A stretch of DNA of 64,000 nt from DATJLQ01 sp035509415 (GTDB taxonomy: Bacteria > Pseudomonadota > Alphaproteobacteria > JACZXZ01): NCBI GenBank assembly GCA_035509415.1, contig DATJLQ010000132.1, positions 6,645 through 70,644 on the forward strand. Reading direction: 5' to 3'. Below, piece by piece: positions 16,245 to 24,371 of the stretch (the first letter of the stretch is position 1; the number at the start of each line of letters is the position of its first letter). The position numbers and the translations under genes were made by a program. The notes below the pieces were generated by a model, which was given only the letters and a program-made list of their open reading frames with translations, did not search any database and was not told the origin of the DNA.

Positions 16245-16604
16245 ATGGGCGAAATCGTCCGACTGACGCCGTCGAGCATCGACGCGAGCGAGCTTCACGC
16301 CTATGTGGACGGGCGTCTCGCGCCGGCCAGCGCCGAGCGGGTCGCGTTGCATCTGGTCCTGAACCATGCCGATGCGCGCCGCGCCAAGGCCTATGCCGAG
16401 CAGAACCTCGCCCTACGCCGGCTTTACGCGATGCAAGAGCGGCCGCTGCCGCCGCGCATCGCCGAGCTCGGCTGGCGCCTCGGACCGCAATTGGTCCGCC
16501 GCGAGCGCCATGTCCGCCTGCGCCGATTGGCATTCCGCTCCGTCGCGGCGGCGCTGATCGCCGCGGCCGCCTGGGTCTATCTCCAGGCGCAGTTCTACAT
16601 CTGA
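16245..16604 (+). CDS. Anti-sigma-factor-like membrane protein
   Basis: 119-residue protein with an N-terminal cytoplasmic region (SELHAYVDGRLAPASAERVA, then ALHLVLNHADARRAKAYAEQN) that matches the usual N-terminus of alphaproteobacterial ECF anti-sigma factors. A basic stretch follows, then one C-terminal transmembrane segment (SVAAALIAAAAWVYLQAQF). There is almost no periplasmic domain, so signal sensing would need a partner. The start at 16245 gives MGEIVRLTP. It is not adjacent to the ECF sigma gene at 18626-19132 but lies 2 kb away on the opposite strand, with the outer membrane protein between them. Pairing with that sigma factor is inferred. Confidence 0.62.
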   Translation: MGEIVRLTPSSIDASELHAYVDGRLAPASAERVALHLVLNHADARRAKAYAEQNLALRRLYAMQERPLPPRIAELGWRLGPQLVRRERHVRLRRLAFRSVAAALIAAAAWVYLQAQFYI

Positions 16605-16655
16605 GGAAGCGAAGCCGGTGAAGAAGCGAAGCCGGCGGCTGAACGCGGCGCCGCG

Positions 16656-18020
16656 TCAGAGGCCGTAGGACAGGCTCACCAGGAACACGTCCCGCCCATA
16701 GCCCGCGCCGCTCGCGTTCGTGTCGCGCTCGTCGTGGGTGAAGCCGGCGCTGAGGCTCACGCCGTTGTCGATCAAATAGCGCGCGGAGGTGCCGACCAGG
16801 TAATCGTCGTCGGTGCGGGAGATGCCCGTGAACTCGCTGTTGGTATAGCCGGCGCGCGCCGAGAGGATGACGTTCGGCAGGAGCTCGTGGTCGACGCTCA
16901 CGGTCCCGCCCGTGTCGTACTCGGCGGCCGCACCCTGCAGCGTCGTCGGCGCCGTGTCGCGCGCGATGTCGGCCTTGACGGTGGTGAGCCGCGTCACGTT
17001 CCAGATTCCGTTCAGGCCCGCGCCGAGGCCGTTGACCGTCTGGAGGCGCGAGTCGGCGTAGCCGACCGAGAGATAGCCGACGTGCCCGGTGACCGAGAGC
17101 ACCGTCGTCAGGTCGACGGTCATGCCGGTATCGAGCGTGTAGCCCTGGGCGTTGCGGTTATAGCCGTAGCGGTCGCGGTCCTTCTCGTAGGTGTTCTGCT
17201 GCAGCGCGCCGCTCACGAACGCGGTGTAGTCCGGCATGAACAGATAGCCGACCTGGAGCCCCTCGCTCGTGTCGTAGCGGTTGCGGTCGCTGTTGGTGAT
17301 GGTGCCCGAGGAGGGCGGGATGCTGGTCGAGGTCGCGGTCACGCTGTCATAGGCGAGATGGTCGAGATGAAGCTGGGCGGCGCCCGTGAACTGGCCGAAC
17401 TGCCGGGTAAGGCTCGAATCGTCGCCGACCTCGGTGTAGGTCGTCGGCGTCTTGCCGTTGACGTTGTCGGGCGAGCTGCGGTCCTCGTGCAGATGGGCGT
17501 ATTCCGCGTCGCTCTTGAAGTTGCTCGCGTGGCTGATGTCGTAGCGCCCGCCGATCGAGCCGCTGTAGTCCTGGTAATCCTCGGTGTCGTGCATGTCGTA
17601 GAAGCCGAGGTCGCTCTTGAGCAGGCCGTGGAGCTCGTGCCGGCCCCAATCGGACTGCATGCGCAGCGACGGCGAGACGACCGAGATGAAGTCGTCCTTC
17701 GTCCCGGTCTGGGTCGCGTAGATATTGTCGTTGTATTCCTCGGAGCCGGTGATCACCGGATAGAAGAAGATGCTGCCCTCGCGGATCCCGACCTCGTCGT
17801 ATTCGGGGCGCGAGCGGGATGCCACCTGCTGGCTCGCGACCGTGTCCTGGGGCATGTAGGGCTGTGCGGCAGGCTGCGCCGTGGCGTGCCCGGGGGCGGC
17901 GAGGATCGCGATCGCCGCGACCGCCCACGGCAGCGCGAGCGCAATCCCACCGGGGAATCGCCCGACGCGCAGCGAAGGCAACCTGAAGCCGCGCGCGGCT
18001 TCGGGGATAAATCGAACCAT
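16656..18020 (-). CDS. Outer-membrane beta-barrel protein (putative porin 2 family)
   Basis: 454-residue exported protein. The leader is long: a charged N-terminus, then IALALPWAVAAIAILAAPGH and a likely cleavage after ATAQ. The mature part is rich in alternating aromatic/polar strands (SEEYNDNIYATQTG, YDISHASNFKSDAEYAHL, VSLSYGL) and ends in the leucine-type C-terminal strand of outer-membrane barrels. It resembles the BBP2-type barrels found with exopolysaccharide loci, so a role in polymer secretion or attachment is plausible but inferred. GGGGGACGG lies upstream of the ATG at 18020. It has a good promoter at 18060-18088 with the locus-specific repeat inside its spacer. Confidence 0.82.
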   Translation of the reverse strand: MVRFIPEAARGFRLPSLRVGRFPGGIALALPWAVAAIAILAAPGHATAQPAAQPYMPQDTVASQQVASRSRPEYDEVGIREGSIFFYPVITGSEEYNDNIYATQTGTKDDFISVVSPSLRMQSDWGRHELHGLLKSDLGFYDMHDTEDYQDYSGSIGGRYDISHASNFKSDAEYAHLHEDRSSPDNVNGKTPTTYTEVGDDSSLTRQFGQFTGAAQLHLDHLAYDSVTATSTSIPPSSGTITNSDRNRYDTSEGLQVGYLFMPDYTAFVSGALQQNTYEKDRDRYGYNRNAQGYTLDTGMTVDLTTVLSVTGHVGYLSVGYADSRLQTVNGLGAGLNGIWNVTRLTTVKADIARDTAPTTLQGAAAEYDTGGTVSVDHELLPNVILSARAGYTNSEFTGISRTDDDYLVGTSARYLIDNGVSLSAGFTHDERDTNASGAGYGRDVFLVSLSYGL

Positions 18021-18059
18021 GGACCCGTCCCCCCGCCCCTCGCGGCATCGGACCGGAAA

Positions 18060-18088
18060 AATATATCGCGAATTCTGTGAATTTCCAA
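18060..18088 (-). promoter_or_regulatory. Promoter of the outer-membrane protein with embedded TCAC element
   Basis: TTGGAA (18083-18088), 17-base spacer, TATATT (18060-18065), 40 bp upstream of the start. The spacer segment 18066-18080 reads TCACAGAATTCGCGA, a degenerate copy of the polysaccharide-locus element. It shares the 11-mer GAATTCTGTGA (other strand) with 48688-48698. Its position between -35 and -10 suggests control at polymerase binding. Confidence 0.6.
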
Positions 18089-18224
18089 CGGATATCAAGG
18101 CTTGGATACCGGCTGCTGCTGCGCGTTCTCGGGGTCGGTCCATCATGGGGCGAACGCGATCGCCGACCCCAGGGAACGGCTTGCGGTATATTTCACAGCG
18201 ACACCCTGTACTTCAACATGGATT

Positions 18225-18509
18225 TCAACCGGGCGAATTCGACGCCTGGCGTAGCGCATGGTCGACCTGATCGAGCATGCGGTTTGCCGCGTCGGGCTTG
18301 CCCGCGTCGCACAGCGTCGCCGCCTTCACGACCATGTTCTTGATGGGCTCCGAATCGGTGCGCTCGACGACGCGTTGGGCCGCGTCCTCGACGTTTTCCC
18401 GGCACGTCTGTCCCGTGTATTGGGGGCCGGTCCTGAGGTCGCTGAACACGAGGCACGCGAACGCAACCGCCGCTCCGATGACGAGCATGTCGTGTTGCCG
18501 AACGGACAT
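18225..18509 (-). CDS. Small membrane-anchored hypothetical protein
   Basis: 94-residue protein, family not recognised. The N-terminus MSVRQHDMLVIGAAVAFACL forms one hydrophobic segment (an anchor or uncleaved signal). The rest is soluble, helical and acidic, with two cysteines (GQTCRENVEDAA and ATLCDAGKPDAA) that could form a disulfide in the periplasm. GGGGAGA lies upstream of the ATG at 18509, a strong ribosome site. It is downstream of the ECF sigma gene, 115 bp away and on the same strand, so it may be co-transcribed with it. Function unknown. Confidence 0.7.
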   Translation of the reverse strand: MSVRQHDMLVIGAAVAFACLVFSDLRTGPQYTGQTCRENVEDAAQRVVERTDSEPIKNMVVKAATLCDAGKPDAANRMLDQVDHALRQASNSPG

Positions 18510-18625
18510 GGCAGATCTCCCCTTGCTTCCTTGCCCTCGAGGCGCCGTTGGCCGCGGCGCACGGCCGACTCCTTTTCTCGACCAGCCCCAACCCTTCCGC
18601 GCGCGCCGCCCCGCGCGCGATCGCG

Positions 18626-19132
18626 CTACGAGGAGCGGCGCAACGGCGCGCGCTCCCCGGTCTCGACCATCCGCCTCAGCGCCTCGCGTCCGCGCGAAAG
18701 GCGCGACATCACGGTCCCGATCGGAATCGACAGAACGGTCGCGACGTCCTGGTAGCTCAGCCCCTCGAGCCCGACCAGGAGGACGACCTGGCGTTGCTCC
18801 TCCGAGATCGCCTCGAGCGCATCGGCGAGGTCGTTGAGCTCGATGTGCGCGTCCTGGGCGGGCAACGTGGCGCTCGGCGCGAGCGACGCGACGTTGCGGT
18901 AGTCCGCGAGGCGATGGCGCTCGCGCGTGTAGTCGATGTAGCAATTGTGCAGGATCGAGAAGAGGTAGGCGCGCAGATCGTTGATCTCGTGCCAGCGGTC
19001 CATGCGGGCAAGCGCGCGCACGAGGCACTCCTGGACCAGCTCGTCGGATTCGGATTGACGGCCCACCAGCGCCCGGGCATAGCGGCGCAGCCCCGCGATG
19101 TGAGTCTCGAGCGCGACCTCGGCGAGTTCCAT
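18626..19132 (-). CDS. ECF-type RNA polymerase sigma factor
   Basis: 168-residue sigma-70 family factor with only regions 2 and 4. Region 2 spans about residues 25-75 (SDELVQECLVRALARMDRW, LRAYLFSILHNCYIDYTRER). Region 4 spans about 105-155 (ISEEQRQVVLLVGLEGLSYQ, DVATVLSIPIGTVMSRLSRG). The ATG at 19132 gives MELAEVALETHIAGL and has GGAAGG upstream; the upstream frame is open but arginine-rich and unlikely to be translated. It probably drives envelope or polysaccharide genes nearby and is probably held by an anti-sigma factor, possibly 16245-16604. The upstream region carries two TGTGACAAA repeats. Confidence 0.88.
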   Translation of the reverse strand: MELAEVALETHIAGLRRYARALVGRQSESDELVQECLVRALARMDRWHEINDLRAYLFSILHNCYIDYTRERHRLADYRNVASLAPSATLPAQDAHIELNDLADALEAISEEQRQVVLLVGLEGLSYQDVATVLSIPIGTVMSRLSRGREALRRMVETGERAPLRRSS

Positions 19133-19504
19133 GACCGAACCTTCCACTGGGCGCGCGCTCCCGCCTCTCGATCGACCTCGGTCTCGCGCGGCGCGCCCGC
19201 TCCCGCGAGGAAGAGGAAGCGGGCAATCCCCGGCGACGAATGCGCGTCGAACGCGCGAGTTCCGTCGTCGCGGTCGAGAGCAAACGGGAGTTCGATCGAC
19301 CGCCGGCCTTCGACTGACGGCGAGGTTAATCGGTGACGGCGGCGATTGATGTGACAAAGAAGGCCGCCGCTGTGACAAAACTTGGTTCGAATGCTGACCG
19401 ATCAATGATCGTTCGATTGCGCGATTATTGTTCACGCATGACCGCGATTCGCCTGATGCGACGACGCCCGGGCCGCGCGCTTGCCTGCGTTTTGTCCGAT
19501 CAGC
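19133..19504. other. Intergenic region upstream of the ECF sigma gene, with TGTGACAAA repeats
   Basis: No gene is supported in these 372 bp. TGTGACAAA occurs at 19350-19358 and 19371-19379, exactly 21 bp apart (two helical turns). The same string occurs on the minus strand near 50032-50040. A block at 19405-19419, ATGATCGTTCGATTG, matches 11 of 15 positions of the polysaccharide-locus element but lacks intact GTG half-sites. GATCAATGATC nearby is palindromic. Confidence 0.4.
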
Positions 19505-20155
19505 TCAGGATTTGTTCGATTGGGTCCGTTGCACGGCCGCGCGCATACGCTGCATCAGCCCGTCGAATCCATAATGCTGAATGACCGACGCGAATTCCGC
19601 GCGCTTGGTCACGATGAGACTGACCGCGTCGACCGTGACGTCGACAATTTTAGGCGAATTCGCCTCATCGCGGACGCGATAGACGACGTCGAGCGGCTGC
19701 TCGCTCGGCCGATCGATGCGCGTCTCGACGAAGGTATCGTCGCCTTGCTTGGTTTCACCCGTCACCTCGAGCTTCTCGCCGCTATAATGCGCGAACTGAA
19801 CCGCATAGATCGAGGCGACGTAATCGCCGAATAGCTGGAGATATTGCGTCCGTTGATCGGGCTTGAGGGCGCGCCATTCCGCACCCAGCACGAAGCGCCC
19901 GATCGCCGGCGCATCGAAATCGGCGAGGAAGAGCGCATGAAAGCGGCGCTCGCGCTCGGTCGTGTCGATGTGGGGCGTCTTCAAAATGCCGATCACCCGG
20001 CCGCCCAGCGTCTCGACGAAGGCGCGCGCATCGGGTACCGCCGCCATGGCCCACATCGAGAGCGTCATGCAGGCCGCGACGCCGAGCGCGGCCGCGAGGA
20101 ACGGCACGCGCGCGCCGCGGCGATTCTTCCTTGCGTGTTTCATGCGACTCGTCAT
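19505..20155 (-). CDS. MlaC/Ttg2D-family phospholipid-binding periplasmic protein
   Basis: 216-residue exported protein of the MlaC (toluene tolerance Ttg2) family, which ferries phospholipids between outer and inner membranes. The signal region is basic (KHARKNRRGARVPF) then hydrophobic (LAAALGVAACMTLSMWAMAA). The mature part has the family pattern ALFLADFDAPAIGRFVLGAEW, then LKPDQRTQYLQLFGDYVASI. The start at 20155 (MTSRMKHARK) is chosen; the ATG at 20143 is an alternative. No mlaD, mlaE or mlaF lies next to it, so it is an orphan here. Some MlaC-like proteins occur with hopanoid or polysaccharide genes, so its lipid may differ. Confidence 0.8.
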   Translation of the reverse strand: MTSRMKHARKNRRGARVPFLAAALGVAACMTLSMWAMAAVPDARAFVETLGGRVIGILKTPHIDTTERERRFHALFLADFDAPAIGRFVLGAEWRALKPDQRTQYLQLFGDYVASIYAVQFAHYSGEKLEVTGETKQGDDTFVETRIDRPSEQPLDVVYRVRDEANSPKIVDVTVDAVSLIVTKRAEFASVIQHYGFDGLMQRMRAAVQRTQSNKS

Positions 20156-20508
20156 TTGCGACTCTCGTCCGATTGCCGACTTCGATTCTCGCCCGGCTTT
20201 GGGCCCGACCTCAGATCGTGCGCAGCGCGGCCAAGCCGCTCCGCCAACGCGCGGCGCTTCAGCGGCTTGGTCCCCCATAGACGGCCGGGGCGAAGCGCTA
20301 TTCCCTGCGGGCGGCCCCCCATTAGCGCGGCACTCGGCCCGCGGTACTCCGCCACGGGGCTTCTATCACCGTTTGATCACTAGTCATCCCGCGGACCAAC
20401 CGGGAAGCTCGATCTTCCAAGCGGATCGGCCCGCCGGGCGCCGCGCGGCGCTAGCGCAAGCGATCTGCGCGTGGCGCGATCGCGGCCAGCGCAAGCGGAC
20501 GAGGTGAA
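20156..20508. other. Intergenic region upstream of the plus-strand polysaccharide operon
   Basis: No gene is supported in these 353 bp between the divergent mlaC-like and glycosyltransferase genes. The only clear structure is the TCAC-N7-TCAC element at 20366-20380. Confidence 0.4.
20366..20380 (+). promoter_or_regulatory. TCAC-N7-TCAC element upstream of the plus-strand polysaccharide operon
   Basis: Reads TCACCGTTTGATCAC towards the glycosyltransferase start 128 bp away. Both half-sites are perfect TCAC, 11 bp apart; 12 of 15 positions match CCACCGAATGATCAC. This is the only copy on the plus strand, and it precedes the only polysaccharide operon on that strand. Confidence 0.6.
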
Positions 20509-21723
20509 ATGGACTTGCACGAGCACAGCAACGCGCCGGCCATCGCCGTCTCCGAGCGCTCGACGCAGCACGCCGCGCGCTACGGGATCACGAGCGCCTT
20601 CGGCAATCCGCTCGATCCGCGCACCTGGTCCGCCGCCCCTTATCGGATCGCGGCCGGCCTGCGCGCCACCGGCTGCGAGGTCTTCGGCGTCGACGGGCGG
20701 CTCGGGCGCCTCCGGCTTTCGAGCTACGCCATGGCGGCCTTCCGGCGGCGCTTCCGGCGCCTCAGCTATTCCGAGGCGATCGGCCGCACCTATCTCGCGC
20801 GCCGCCATCGCGCCCGGCGCGTCGCCCGCGCGGTCGCGACGCTCGATCTCGACGCCGTGCTCCACACCGGCTCGCTCGATCTTCCGCCCGAGCGCGACGA
20901 CGTCGCCCATTATCTTTATTGCGATCAGACCTGGAACCTCTCGCTGCACTACCGTCCCGATCGCGCGGACTACACCGATCTCGCCTGCGCGGAGTTCGAC
21001 GAGCTCGAGCGCGCGAGCTTCGCCGCGATGCGCCACATCTTCACCTTCGGCGAGTATGTGCGCGACGATCTCATCGCCCATTACGGCATCGCGCCCGAGC
21101 GCGTGACCGCGGTCGGCTCGGGCATGGGCCAGATCACGCCCTATTACGGGCCGAAGGATTACGCGCACGGTCCCCTTCTGTTCGTCGCGAAGCATCTCTT
21201 CGCGCCCAAGGGCGGGGCCCTTCTGCTCGAGGCGTTCGCGCGCGTGCGCCGGATGCGGCCCGACCTCAAGCTCGTCATGGTGGCGCCGGACGCGCCGGCC
21301 GAGCTCGCGCGCTCGATCGGCAATGTGAGCTTGCGCCGGCACGTCCCTTGGCCCGCGCTCGAAAATCTCTATCGGTCCGCCTCCCTCCTCGTGCAGCCGA
21401 TGCTGAACGATCCCTGGGGCCAGGTTTATCTCGAGGCTCTTCTGTCGCGCACGCCGGTGATGGGGCTCGCGCGCAACGGCCTGCCGGAAATCGTCGAAGG
21501 CGGGCGCCACGGATTCCTCGTTCCCGAGCCGGCGCCCGAGGCGTTGGCGCACGCCATCGTCGACGCCATGGCCGACCCCGATCGCCTCGCCCTCATGGGG
21601 GCGAGCGGCCAGGCGCACGTGCAGCGCATCTATTCCTGGGACCTGACGAGCCGAAGGATCGCGGACGTGCTCGCGCGCCACGCGAGCGTCGGGGTCCCGC
21701 TTCGAGAGAGGTCGATCGCATGA
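20509..21723 (+). CDS. Family 4-type (GT-B) glycosyltransferase
   Basis: 404-residue cytoplasmic glycosyltransferase. The C-terminal donor-binding half carries PLLFVAKHLFAPKGGALLLE and the conserved acidic motif region WGQVYLEALLSRTPVMGLAR followed by NGLPEIVEGGRHGFLV, typical of GT4 enzymes. The N-terminal acceptor half is less conserved. It would add one sugar of the repeat unit on the lipid carrier. It is the first gene of the plus-strand operon 20509-25685; its stop overlaps the gmd start (ATGA). The donor and acceptor sugars cannot be read from sequence. Confidence 0.87.
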   Translation: MDLHEHSNAPAIAVSERSTQHAARYGITSAFGNPLDPRTWSAAPYRIAAGLRATGCEVFGVDGRLGRLRLSSYAMAAFRRRFRRLSYSEAIGRTYLARRHRARRVARAVATLDLDAVLHTGSLDLPPERDDVAHYLYCDQTWNLSLHYRPDRADYTDLACAEFDELERASFAAMRHIFTFGEYVRDDLIAHYGIAPERVTAVGSGMGQITPYYGPKDYAHGPLLFVAKHLFAPKGGALLLEAFARVRRMRPDLKLVMVAPDAPAELARSIGNVSLRRHVPWPALENLYRSASLLVQPMLNDPWGQVYLEALLSRTPVMGLARNGLPEIVEGGRHGFLVPEPAPEALAHAIVDAMADPDRLALMGASGQAHVQRIYSWDLTSRRIADVLARHASVGVPLRERSIA

Positions 21724-22835
21724 ATCGGAAAGTCGCACTCGTCACCGGCGTCACCGGCCAGGACGGCGCCTATCTCGCGGAGTTCCTGCTGGCCAAAGGT
21801 TACGTCGTGCATGGCGTGAAGCGGCGCTCCTCGTCCCTCAACACGGCGCGGGTCGACCGTTTCTACCGCGATCCCCATGGCGCGGATTTGCGCTTCTTCC
21901 TTCACTACGGCGACATGACCGATTCGACCAACCTCATCCGCCTGATCCAGGAGACCCGGCCGAGCGAGATCTACAATCTCGCCGCCCAGAGCCACGTGCA
22001 GGTGAGCTTCGAGACGCCGGAATATACCGGCAACGTCGACGCGCTCGGCACCTTGCGGCTCCTGGACGCGATCCGCATTCTCGATCTCGGCAAGCACACG
22101 CGCTTCTACCAGGCCTCGACCTCCGAGCTCTTCGGCCTGGTCCAGGAGACGCCCCAACGCGAGACCACGCCGTTCCGGCCGCGTAGCCCCTATGCCGCGG
22201 CGAAGCTCTACGCCTACTGGATCGCGGTCAATTACCGCGAGGCCTACGGCCTCCATGCGTCGAACGGCATTCTGTTCAATCACGAAAGCCCGCTGCGCGG
22301 CGAGACCTTCGTCACGCGCAAGATCACACGCGCGGTCGCCGCGATCGAGCGCGGGCTCCAGGACAGGCTGTTCCTCGGCAACATCGACGCCAAGCGCGAT
22401 TGGGGCCACGCGCGCGACTATGTCGAGGGCATGTGGATGATCCTCCAGCAGGAGGCGCCCGACGACTACGTGCTCGCGACCGGCGAGACGCACACGGTGC
22501 GCGAATTCGTCGAGCGCGCCTTCGCCGAGATCGGGCGCGCGATCGTCTGGCGCGGGCGCGGGGTCGAGGAAAAAGGCTGCTGCGCGCGCACCGGCCAAAT
22601 CTTGGTCGAGATCGACCCGGCCTATTTCCGGCCGACCGAGGTCGAGCTGCTGCTCGGCGATCCCGCGAAGGCGCGCGCGCGTCTCGGCTGGCGCCATCGG
22701 ACCAGCTTCGAGGCGCTGGTCGCCGAGATGGTCGAGGCGGACCGCGCCGCGTTGCGCGCGACCCTCGAGCCCGAGCTGGCCGAGTCCGCTTTCCCCGACC
22801 GATGGAAACAGGCCCTTGCCCGCGCCGATCTCTGA
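21720..22835 (+). CDS. gmd: GDP-mannose 4,6-dehydratase
   Basis: 371-residue short-chain dehydrogenase/reductase-type enzyme making GDP-4-keto-6-deoxymannose from GDP-mannose, the first committed step to GDP-L-fucose. The N-terminal motif TGVTGQDGAYLAEFLLAKGY binds NADP. The catalytic region includes QASTSELFGLVQETPQ and the YxxxK motif in SPYAAAKLYAYW. Late conserved parts are GNIDAKRDWGHARDYVE and FRPTEVELLLGDPAKA. Length is normal for Gmd. It overlaps the upstream glycosyltransferase by four bases. It works between ManC (38974-40452) and GDP-fucose synthase (37895-38977). Confidence 0.97.
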   Translation: MNRKVALVTGVTGQDGAYLAEFLLAKGYVVHGVKRRSSSLNTARVDRFYRDPHGADLRFFLHYGDMTDSTNLIRLIQETRPSEIYNLAAQSHVQVSFETPEYTGNVDALGTLRLLDAIRILDLGKHTRFYQASTSELFGLVQETPQRETTPFRPRSPYAAAKLYAYWIAVNYREAYGLHASNGILFNHESPLRGETFVTRKITRAVAAIERGLQDRLFLGNIDAKRDWGHARDYVEGMWMILQQEAPDDYVLATGETHTVREFVERAFAEIGRAIVWRGRGVEEKGCCARTGQILVEIDPAYFRPTEVELLLGDPAKARARLGWRHRTSFEALVAEMVEADRAALRATLEPELAESAFPDRWKQALARADL

Positions 22836-24339
22836 CGCCGACGGCCATCTGAGCATCGAGGGACTGCGCGACGGGCTTGCCACGCGCACCGCGCGCGGCG
22901 GCGCCGTCACGGTGGCAGCGCAGCTCGTCAAGGTGGCGCTCCAGATCGGCACCATCGCGATTCTCGCGCGCCTCCTCGATCCGGCCGATTTCGGCCTGAT
23001 CGCGATGGCCGCGGTGCTGCTGACCTTCCTCGAGTTCTTCAAGGATCTCGGCCTCTCTTCGGCGACGGTCCAACGCGAGCGGATCAGCCACGACGAAGTG
23101 AGCGCCCTGTTCTGGATCAATGTCGGCCTGGGCGTCGCGACGGCGATCGTCACGGCGCTGGCAGCACCGCTGGTCGCGTGGTTCTACCGCGAGCCGAAGC
23201 TCGCCCCCATCGTCCTTTGGCTCAGCCTCGGATTCCTCCTGAGCGGGCTCACGACGCAGCATCTCGCGATCCTGCGGCGGCGCATGCGCTTCGGCACCCT
23301 CGCCGCGATCCAGCTTTCGGCCGAGGCCGGCGGCATGGCGACCGCGGTGATCGCGGCCTTCGCGGGCATGAGCTATTGGTCGCTCGTGGCGCAACGGCTT
23401 GTTTGGATCGGCCTCATGGCGGCGGGGGCGTGGATCGCGTGCGGCTGGCGTCCGGGAAGGCCGCGCCGCGGCGGCGAGATCATGCGCCTCGTGGGCTTCG
23501 GCGGCAATATCACGCTCGCGAATCTCATCAACTTCTTCGCCCAGAATCTCGACCAGATCCTGATCGGCTGGTACTGGGGACCGATCCCGCTCGGCCTCTA
23601 CGAGCGCGCGATCAAGCTCATCCTGGTGCCGATCAACAACATCAACACGCCGCTCTTCACCGTCTTCATGCCCGCGCTGAGCCGGCTCGCGGACGATGCC
23701 GCCGCCTACCGGCGCACCTATCTGGGTGCCCTCGAGAAGATCGCGATGGTGACCATGCCCGCTTCCGGCCTCCTGATCGCGATCCCCGATACGGTGGTGC
23801 GGCTCGTGTTCGGGCCGAACTGGAGCGGCGCGGTTCCGATCGTCGGCTGGCTCGGCGTCGCGATGCTTTATCTCCCCGTGGGCTACACCTCGAGCTGGCT
23901 GTTCGTGTCCCAGGACCGCACGCGCGACATGGTGCGCTGGAGCATCATGAGCTCGATCGTGCTCGTGGCCGCGATCGGCGCGGCCGTCCCGTTCGGCGCC
24001 GTCGCCGTCGCCGCCAGCTTCAGCCTGAGCGGGCTGTTCCTGCGCATGCCGATCCTGCTGTGGCTCATGGGACGGCGCGGCCCGGTGCGCGTAGGCGACA
24101 TCGGCCGTGCGCTCGTCCCCTCGATGCTCGCGGCCGCTTCCGTCGCGATCGTCGCCTGGAGCACCCGCGTCGCGATCGCGCGCGCCGATCTCGCGCCGCT
24201 TCTCGAATTGGCGCTCGTGGGCGCCATCGCGGCCCTCGCCGCCGCCGCCTGCTACGCCGGCTTCCCCCGGAGCCGCCGCGCGTTCGCCGAGCTCGCGCGC
24301 CTGCGCCACGTCCTGTTCCGCAGCACCGCACCGTCGTGA
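22816..24339 (+). CDS. Wzx-type polysaccharide flippase (MOP superfamily)
   Basis: 507-residue inner-membrane protein with about 12-14 hydrophobic segments. The N-terminus ATRTARGGAVTVAAQLVKVA, then ILARLLDPADFGLIAMAAVL is the standard start of the oligosaccharide flippase family. It would move the lipid-linked repeat unit across the inner membrane. The start is a TTG at 22816, overlapping the end of gmd by 20 bases; no better start fits the conserved N-terminus. It is followed after 32 bp by a glycosyltransferase gene. Confidence 0.9.
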   Translation: MPAPISDADGHLSIEGLRDGLATRTARGGAVTVAAQLVKVALQIGTIAILARLLDPADFGLIAMAAVLLTFLEFFKDLGLSSATVQRERISHDEVSALFWINVGLGVATAIVTALAAPLVAWFYREPKLAPIVLWLSLGFLLSGLTTQHLAILRRRMRFGTLAAIQLSAEAGGMATAVIAAFAGMSYWSLVAQRLVWIGLMAAGAWIACGWRPGRPRRGGEIMRLVGFGGNITLANLINFFAQNLDQILIGWYWGPIPLGLYERAIKLILVPINNINTPLFTVFMPALSRLADDAAAYRRTYLGALEKIAMVTMPASGLLIAIPDTVVRLVFGPNWSGAVPIVGWLGVAMLYLPVGYTSSWLFVSQDRTRDMVRWSIMSSIVLVAAIGAAVPFGAVAVAASFSLSGLFLRMPILLWLMGRRGPVRVGDIGRALVPSMLAAASVAIVAWSTRVAIARADLAPLLELALVGAIAALAAAACYAGFPRSRRAFAELARLRHVLFRSTAPS

Positions 24340-24371
24340 GCGGCCACAGGGCCGGAACCCGGAGAAACGCG

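Noticed and set aside
16605..16650. Direct repeat of GAAGCGAAGCCGG after the anti-sigma-like gene
   Set aside because: Only two short copies, the first overlapping the stop region; too little to call a repeat family.
19371..19400. GGTTCGAAT resembling a tRNA T-arm
   Set aside because: No acceptor stem, anticodon arm or CCA partner is visible around it.
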